Of a stretch of 64,000 nucleotides of DNA, positions 57,790-64,000 are shown piece after piece. This DNA comes from Parelaphostrongylus tenuis (lineage: Eukaryota > Nematoda > Chromadorea > Rhabditida > Metastrongylidae): positions 62,001-126,000 of the forward strand of contig JAHQIW010000319.1 of NCBI GenBank assembly GCA_019055375.1, given 5' to 3'. Position numbers and translations under genes: made by a program. Every line of letters begins with the position of its first letter. The first letter of the stretch is position 1. A model generated the notes under the pieces. That model ran no database searches and was not told the origin of the DNA. It saw only the letters and a list, made by a program, of their open reading frames with translations.

Positions 57790-60220
57790 ATAAATTAAAT
57801 TTCTAGTGTACGACTTGTTTACTGTTGAACGTTTTTTCTCCATTAGAGAAGGTGGTAACATTACCATTTCCATTGAAGCATTCGCGACAGAGCAGATTTT
57901 TCTATAACTTGAGTATTTGAGTGACTAGGACCAGGATTATCAGAAGAAAATAGGGAAATTTCACACCATTGCTCTAATACAAATGCTAATTATGAATTTC
58001 CAACGTCTAGCATAAGTTCGTAAAAATACTGCTGCAAACACTTCTTCCACGATATTACTTTTATGTTAGTTTCACTCAAGAATCAAATTTGCCAGAACGA
58101 ATGAGTAGCTGAAATTGTAAGAATTTTGACTTCCAGTAGCGGAGACTAAGCAATAATGGAGATGATGAGAATTTTACAGCGGAGATCTGGAGAAGTTTGT
58201 TTTTCTCAAACATCAGATTAGCTGAATAGTGTAATCATTGTCGCACACGTGCGAATTGAAATCAGTGCTCATGGTGGTGGATATACCAAGTTTAGAGCAG
58301 ACCGTGAAGTATTCTTCTTGGACCTACGTGGCTTTTTACTTTCTCTTAACACAGAGATTATTGTCTACGCGATACCGTCATAAATTCACGGAGTAAGCAG
58401 TATTCCATACTTAGATTAATAATTATCTGAAAAACCCTAGAGGTTCTACATTTGCCCAGTCCTATAAAATATATAGACTTGTTTTGGTGCAATTAATATC
58501 ATAAATAAATAAATATCGTGTTCCAATGACACGTCCCTCCAAGACGCCCATGAAAGAATTGGAATACTCTAATCAGCTCATTCATACAACTCTCACATTT
58601 TTTTCAAGAAGCAGAACTGTTTTTTCCAATATGTACGAAGATGCGATGAGTGGTATCGAATTGCAATAGAGCCGCGAATGTTAAGTTCATGTCAAGACTG
58701 ACTGAAGAGTAAGAAAAATTTGAAGATTTTGGTTCAAGAGGGTCTCTGATGATTATCTTGCGAAAAAATCTAGAAAATTCTCACTGATTAAGTAAACAAT
58801 ATAGATTTTCTCTGGAAATCTTGGAAGGAAAATTATAGCAAAATTACATTTGCATCATTTTCATTGTAAATATCCTCACTTTTCTTGTGTAGCCATTAGA
58901 CTTTTGCACATCGCATTTATAAGAAAAGGCGCAATTAGCTTGATGTTTACGAGAGCTCTGACAACGAGATGCACTGAGTGCACACATCGTGCTCACAAAC
59001 ACCTATGTCTCTTAGCCACAGGTTATGGCTTTTTTGAAGTCCATTGTACACCTTCTTTGCTATTTTTTTTCTCGAAGTCGGTATTTTGCATTTTAGAACG
59101 GTTGAGCAATCGAGTAAGTTTTTGTCGAACACGATCCGATCGTGTACACAGAGACACGGTTGATGTTTACTGCTGACATTTTAGCACTGAATATTTTTAA
59201 AATTAGAGATTTTTTCCACATTTTATCTAAATTTGAATCTGACCTAAATTCTCAGTTCAACTAGAAATTTATGAAGATGACTTTTCTTAGAATAAGCTTC
59301 TTATCAAGTTGTCAGATTCTCGAATACTCGAGCATCGAAAAATTGTCCCGAAACAGTTGGATAAGCAGCTTCATTGCAAAAGTATCGAAAACATTATCAG
59401 CTCCCGTCTAAATTTTTTTCGAACTATGGTTTAGCCATTACCCTACCTTTTTACTCTCTGATAACAGAAATAACCAGTGTTGATAAATCACATGTTCAAA
59501 TTCAGAAAGCTTTCAGAAAGAGAATTCAGATAATATGTGGTGATTACACACTTAGTTTTATGAGGTTTGTTGTATCGCATCGAACAACCTCGGTATAATA
59601 TTACCGCCTTTGAAGAGGTTTTTTTATCGCTAATCACATTTATTCCTCCATCTTCCACTTTCTCATTTTACCTAATCTACATAACTGGACCAAAAATCGT
59701 CGGTATCATCGAGTTAATCGAGTCGGAAGACCCACCAATTATCTTCCCATTCACAAGAGACCTCAACTACTGATGATGAACTTGCTCAAACGACAAAGCA
59801 CCAATGAAACGAATATGTAGAAACCTGATCGCTTAATTTTTGTTTCTTTTGCATGTGTGCTTATGTTTTTCTCTCGATGCCAGCTTTGCCTATGTGTTAA
59901 CTCGCATCTAATGTATGTGCACTGGAAAGTAGAAAACTAGATGACAAACTTGGAAAATCATTTATTCCTATAACGTGTCTAATACTACGCTAAGTGTATG
60001 TGAGTGTGGTGATCATGTTGTTTGAAAAGCGTTTTTTAACCCCTTAACTTATTTCAGACCCTTTTTTCATTCTGTAAGCTGAAGATGAGAAAGATAATTT
60101 TGGAGACTAGTTTCTATTGTTGAAGCTGATTGCCGATTACTAAATTAATCCTTTCACTACCACACTGATTTCGCCATGCACGCGCGTCAATCGCCTGCGG
60201 GGCACACTGGAATCATAATG
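57790..60220. other. Unassigned AT-rich sequence
   Basis: Several 60-108 codon ORFs on both strands show no domain. No element recognised. Confidence 0.4.
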
Positions 60221-60226
60221 TTGTAG

Positions 60227-60337
60227 TTTTCTAGGGGACTCTAGCTATTTATCGTCATCGCAAGAAGATAAAAAGGAAACTTTTCTGGGAGACTCTAGCT
60301 TTTTATCGTCATCGATATCATAATAAAAAATAGAAAA
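60227..60337. repeat. Tandem duplication, unit about 55 bp
   Basis: GACTCTAGCT and TTATCGTCATCG occur in both 60227-60280 and 60281-60337 in the same order. Confidence 0.75.
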
Positions 60338-60339
60338 TC

Positions 60340-61545
60340 ACTAAAGAGACTCCAATAGGACTAAAGGTAATAGAGCATCGCCAGTGCTTCCTCACGCACA
60401 AGAAAACAGTCAGCTGTTTATGAAAAATGATAATACTCATTGGGTGTAATTTTATATTCACGAAGAAAATGTTCGCTACATATTCTTTTTCGATAGTGTT
60501 TGAGTATATTACGTGAGAAACTATTATGAATATGCTGTTGATTAAACATAATTCTCCGTTCAGTGTCGTTCTTAGTACTGTAGAGATGTTGATTAAGTGA
60601 TGTAAGATAGTCAATCAATTTGTATAGAAATAATCATAAAAATTAAGTAATCTTATCAAATAGGTACAGTATTTGTATCCAGGCGCACACCCATTATAGT
60701 GAGCCACAGTAGCCGAGACGCGCGGCGCGGCAATTGGCCTATTCAAAAGAAAAACGCGTTACCCAAAGGGTTAGCATGATTCCAACGCGACACTGTGATT
60801 GGAAGGTTCGTTATGGAATATGTGATCTTTTTTCACATAACTCACCTTCATGACTGCTAAGTGGATGCTATGAATTCATTCGATGCGTTTCACTCGCATC
60901 CACCTTCTTCTTAGAATTTCAATTTTTTGTACCTTCATCGCTGATTCAGAGGTCTCATGATCAATGTAACTGTCGATAGATGCTAGTCTGCAAAACTCGA
61001 TTCTTCCTGTCGTCTTCAAATATTCATGCTGCAACGTCCGCACTCTGTTTTTAGGAAGTGAACTGTTCCCTGAGTAGTTTGGTAGAAATAACTCGATACG
61101 GAGGTATGGGAGACTTGATAAGTCTAAAGCGAGATGAAATATTATTGCACTCGTGATGAATCGCACCATTAACACTGCAGTGCCTGCAGAGTTAGAGCTA
61201 CGAAATTGACACAAATCTTGGACATTCAATAAGTTTGCAGTTCTGCAGCAAAGCGAATTTTATCGAGATGTGCATTCCTTCTTTACAAATAGCAAAAGCT
61301 TGAATGTGCAATGTTTCATTATAGCGATACATTCGATTGCGCTAGTTTGTTCAATATGAAAAAAAGAAATAGTTGAATATCCAGAATATTAGATTTGCCG
61401 CTTCCAAACAGGTTATGAATTCAATTTCTCAGAAAAAAAAGCCGATAAACCTGATATAAAAACTTCGTGGGAATAAATTTGAATAAAGTTAAAACCCTTC
61501 TTTGCATAGTGAGCAGCTTCTTCTGAAGACTAGTCGTTATGTTCT
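60340..61545. other. Unassigned sequence with a short GC-rich patch
   Basis: 60705-60735 (GCCGAGACGCGCGGCGCGGC) stands out from the AT-rich context. No RNA gene could be folded from it. The 117-codon minus ORF at 60876-61229 has no recognisable domain. Confidence 0.3.
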
Positions 61546-61549
61546 TTAT

Positions 61550-61630
61550 GGGACACTCTGAAGAAGGCGAAACCACTAAAACGCAGTTGTGTTTATCACT
61601 GCACAGTTTTAAATAGATTTTATAGGCAAT
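61550..61630 (+). mobile_element. Solo PLE terminus with decayed hammerhead-like motif
   Basis: ACTCTGAAGAAGGCGAAACC near 61555 is followed by CTAAAACGCAGTTG. It has the core and stem II 5' strand intact and the GAAAC/GTC half decayed, in the same order as at 19.23 kb. Confidence 0.45.
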
Positions 61631-61659
61631 AAATACTAATTTCATTAACCATAAAAAAT

Positions 61660-61815
61660 TACATTTGCTCAGCAACACTATTCAATTATGCGCCATCAGC
61701 CTGAACACATTTCTGCCATCTCTCAGGCAACAAATCAATGCCGCTTTAAGCAGAATTTTCTGAGCTTTCTTTTGGTACCCAGGCACCAAGTTAGTCCAGG
61801 GCTGATGGCGCATAC
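61660..61815 (-). mobile_element. mariner transposase C-terminal relic
   Basis: The minus strand reads SGIDLLPERWQKCVQADGA and then a stop. This is the typical C-terminus of a mariner transposase, a few codons after the third catalytic Asp region. A 14-bp inverted repeat (61688-61701 and 61801-61814, GGCTGATGGCGCAT) lies within it. It is not the partner of the 5' fragment at 4.3 kb: different place and strand. Confidence 0.65.
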
Positions 61816-61954
61816 TTTGATTAGTGTTGTTAAACAAACTCAATTACTTCAGGTTGTTAAGTTCGGTGCTTATTGCTCTAATTCCGAAACTCATCAGAAG
61901 ACGTAATATTGTGTGGTATGCAAAGTCATGATTTATGTTTTTTGCTTTATGCAA

Positions 61955-62440
61955 AGTCACTAAACCACATTCGGGAATCATACCCACATCTCACCCTTTC
62001 CGAGATCAAGTGTTAGTCAGTTGAACTGCTTGGGCTCCTGGTTAGCTATCACTCATTCTGCGATACAAGATATCGCTCTGTTAGCAATCAACCGCGAACT
62101 GTTTAGCCTGCTAAGCGCATATTGGCATTGAAGCCAGTTAAAGTGAGAGTTGCTGGATACTTGTAGTCAGTAAAATCTTTCTATTCAAAATTTGCGGATA
62201 ATTCGATTCCTTATATTGAGCAAAAAATTACAGCAGAATAACAGCCTCAGTAGTGCAATTGCTTAGCACGGGCCTTCGAAAAGAGTGGTATGCGGGCATG
62301 ATTCTCGTGCCAGGTCCAAAGTCTTTATCTTCAACATTGTTGACCAAATATTTGTAACTTCATACCACTGCTAAAAGCGGTTGAATATAAAGAGCCCTTA
62401 GTGAATTGCCTAATCACTACCTAACTTAATAAATAGATAC
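61955..62440. repeat. tRNA-headed repeats, family 2, one on each strand
   Basis: 61955-62060 (-) has AGCAGTTCAACTGACTAACA and GGGTATGATTCCCG as A- and B-box equivalents. 62245-62440 (+) has GTAGTGCAATTGCTTAGCAC and GGGCATGATTCTCG, with the same body as 51.9 kb (CACTGCTAAAAGCGG). The two face away from each other, as do the arms at 13.2-13.6 kb. Confidence 0.55.
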
Positions 62441-62444
62441 TAAT

Positions 62445-63880
62445 AGCTTGAATATCTGGTGTTTGTCGAGACAGAAAGTCAAAAAATCTTGTACATGGAA
62501 AGAATGCTGTTAACTTTCGTAACTTACTCATGAGAAATGTTTGCAAATGTTGCTTTTCTTTGACAACGTACTTTACGTACAAATAGTATTTGGAAATAGC
62601 AAAGTATGTAGTAATAGACGTCTCCTAGGAAGTTTAGCTTCCTAGTGCAATGTTTTTGAGTTATTTCTAAGTGTATTTCTTCGCTGTAATCGTCAACTCC
62701 TTTAGTGTATTACATAGGTATTGAACTGATGTCAATAGATGTTGGTGATGGTCTTTGATTTGAGAGGGGAGAGATTCTAGAAACTGCATTATACATGGCT
62801 TTGATTTTCTGGTCATCATCGAGTCTATGCCGTTATGACAACTGAGGCGTAGATAACCGAATAAATTTCTCGGTATCTGGTTGTTGACAACTAATAAGAA
62901 GTATGCGTACGAAACAATATATATATAGCAGCAGTATTCAAATAAAAGTAAGTAAATATGACTTGATGTAAACCTTATCGTAATTCAGAATCAACCTTTC
63001 ATCGATAGAGTTTTCCTTAATAAGAGAACTTTCTTTGGAAAGATCTGGAAACAACTTTACAAAACGAATTTGCAGATAAGCACAATGATAAATTATCCGT
63101 AGATATTCTTTACATCTGTTATGTTATTAATAAGTCTGTTGTTGAGAAAAGAAAAACACAAAAGATTTTAGCCGCAAAGGGTAGTTTCATCACCTAGAAC
63201 AACGAAATTGATTAGAATCAATAAACATCTCCGGCTTTTTTGATTTTCACTCATTTGATAACAAGCGTGTTATGGAGCTATTTGACTTTCTTTTCGGTGA
63301 TCATTTTGACTTCAAATTTTCGTGATCGATGAAGCTTTGGCTTCATGTTTTCGTCTCGAAAAGCAAATATTTTCAACAATATCGGGTATTTTCCGCATCG
63401 TTTCATTTTCACTGAAGCAATAGCAAACATATTATTTATTTTTTTATTTTGCTGAATATTTCTGACGTTCAAATTTGTAAATCTATGGAAAACTGTGTTT
63501 TTGACTTCTTCCCGAATGTTGACTTTTTCTCAGGATTTTCTGTTCTTGAGTCTAGAAAGTGTAAATAATGACTAGAAATTTTGATTATACATTTCAGGTC
63601 TCATTTGATGAAGGTTATCTTCTTTGTTGCTTCACAAATTTCCCTCGGGACAATCTTTGAGGCCATTTCATCTCTTCATCGTCTTAGTGAGACATATTTG
63701 CATTTGCTGGGGATTTTTTCTAGAACATTTTGCTTTACTTTACTTTATTGACTCGTTTTCACAGTGTTTTTTTTTCACTGTGCGAAGCCTAGAACTTCTA
63801 GAATTCAACTCGTTTTTTTTCATCGTCTTCTTGAACGTCGTAAAGTACTGGTTGAGCGAGTTTTCTCGAGTTTTCTTGCA
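62445..63880. other. Unassigned AT-rich sequence, pyrimidine-rich near its end
   Basis: No element recognised. The tract before 63881 is rich in TTTTC runs, as expected upstream of a splice acceptor. Confidence 0.4.
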
Positions 63881-63881
63881 G

Positions 63882-64000
63882 ATAAGATAGCCTGGCTGTG
63901 GCGATCCATAAGGCGTTAATGTTGAGTGTCGGGGATGGTTGGGAGGAGGAGGGGCCGAGCTCGGCTTCACGCGCTCTGCGACGAGCATCAGAACCACTCG
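63882..64000 (+). CDS. Probable first exon (trans-spliced) of an unidentified gene, runs off the window
   Basis: A strong acceptor (GTTTTCTTGCAG) ends at 63881, where composition changes abruptly from AT-rich to GC-rich. The next 37 bp have stops in the frame that matters, then ATG at 63919-63921 opens 27 codons to the window edge (MLSVGDGWEEEGPSSASRA at its start). Acceptor, short leader with stops, then ATG is typical of nematode spliced-leader first exons. The opposite strand is open too (proline-rich), so the strand is not fully settled. No domain is visible in so short a piece. Confidence 0.4.

Noticed and set aside
60705..60735. GC-rich patch as an RNA gene
   Set aside because: No cloverleaf or pol III box pair could be built around it.
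63598..63760. Open frame after ACATTTCAG, hydrophobic, starting near 63607
   Set aside because: T-rich composition explains the hydrophobic residues; no second splice site or conserved feature.

Overview
The window looks like gene-poor, repeat-dense DNA from a nematode, most likely a strongylid (hookworm-like) species. This is inference. The evidence is AT-rich DNA, pyrimidine-plus-TTTCAG splice acceptors, and several families of decayed retroelements resembling those of hookworm genomes: RTE-type LINEs with an AP-endonuclease, Penelope-like elements (PLEs) with a GIY-YIG nuclease, mariner relics, long fold-back MITEs and tRNA-headed SINEs. There are no bacterial-style operons, no CRISPR array and no intact tRNA or rRNA gene.

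Layout. 0-1.5 kb: two exons of an Arg/Ser-rich protein with an in-frame TGA. 1.6-7.2 kb: an RTE-like LINE (+), a mariner 5' end, a fold-back MITE and a second LINE fragment (-). 7.2-15.6 kb: a possible terminal exon, a Cys-rich small ORF, a TG/GC microsatellite, a second MITE, tRNA-like inverted arms, a SINE and an unidentified decayed coding region. 15.7-19.4 kb: the only well-preserved element, a PLE inserted as a head-to-head double copy with 1,620-bp inverted arms and a 13-bp target-site duplication. 20-34 kb: smaller and older inverted PLE composites, SINEs, a MITE and long unassigned AT-rich tracts. 34-38 kb: a third LINE and a 140-bp element with a 12-bp target-site duplication and a hammerhead-ribozyme-like fold. 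40-47 kb: LINE relics of two families, a histone H4 pseudogene and a PLE reverse-transcriptase relic. 47-62 kb: an inverted repeat, two MITEs, SINEs, a LINE relic and a mariner relic. Orphan exon candidates lie at 33.3 and 53.5 kb, and a probable trans-spliced first exon runs off the right edge.

The main theme is retrotransposition. PLE termini of several ages carry a motif matching the type I hammerhead core (CUGANGA, short stem II, GAAAC, GUC). PLEs repeatedly appear here as inverted double copies with 3' ends outward. No cellular pathway can be reconstructed. Coordinates of relic elements are approximate because they were read by eye. Exon calls rest on splice consensus and open frames only.
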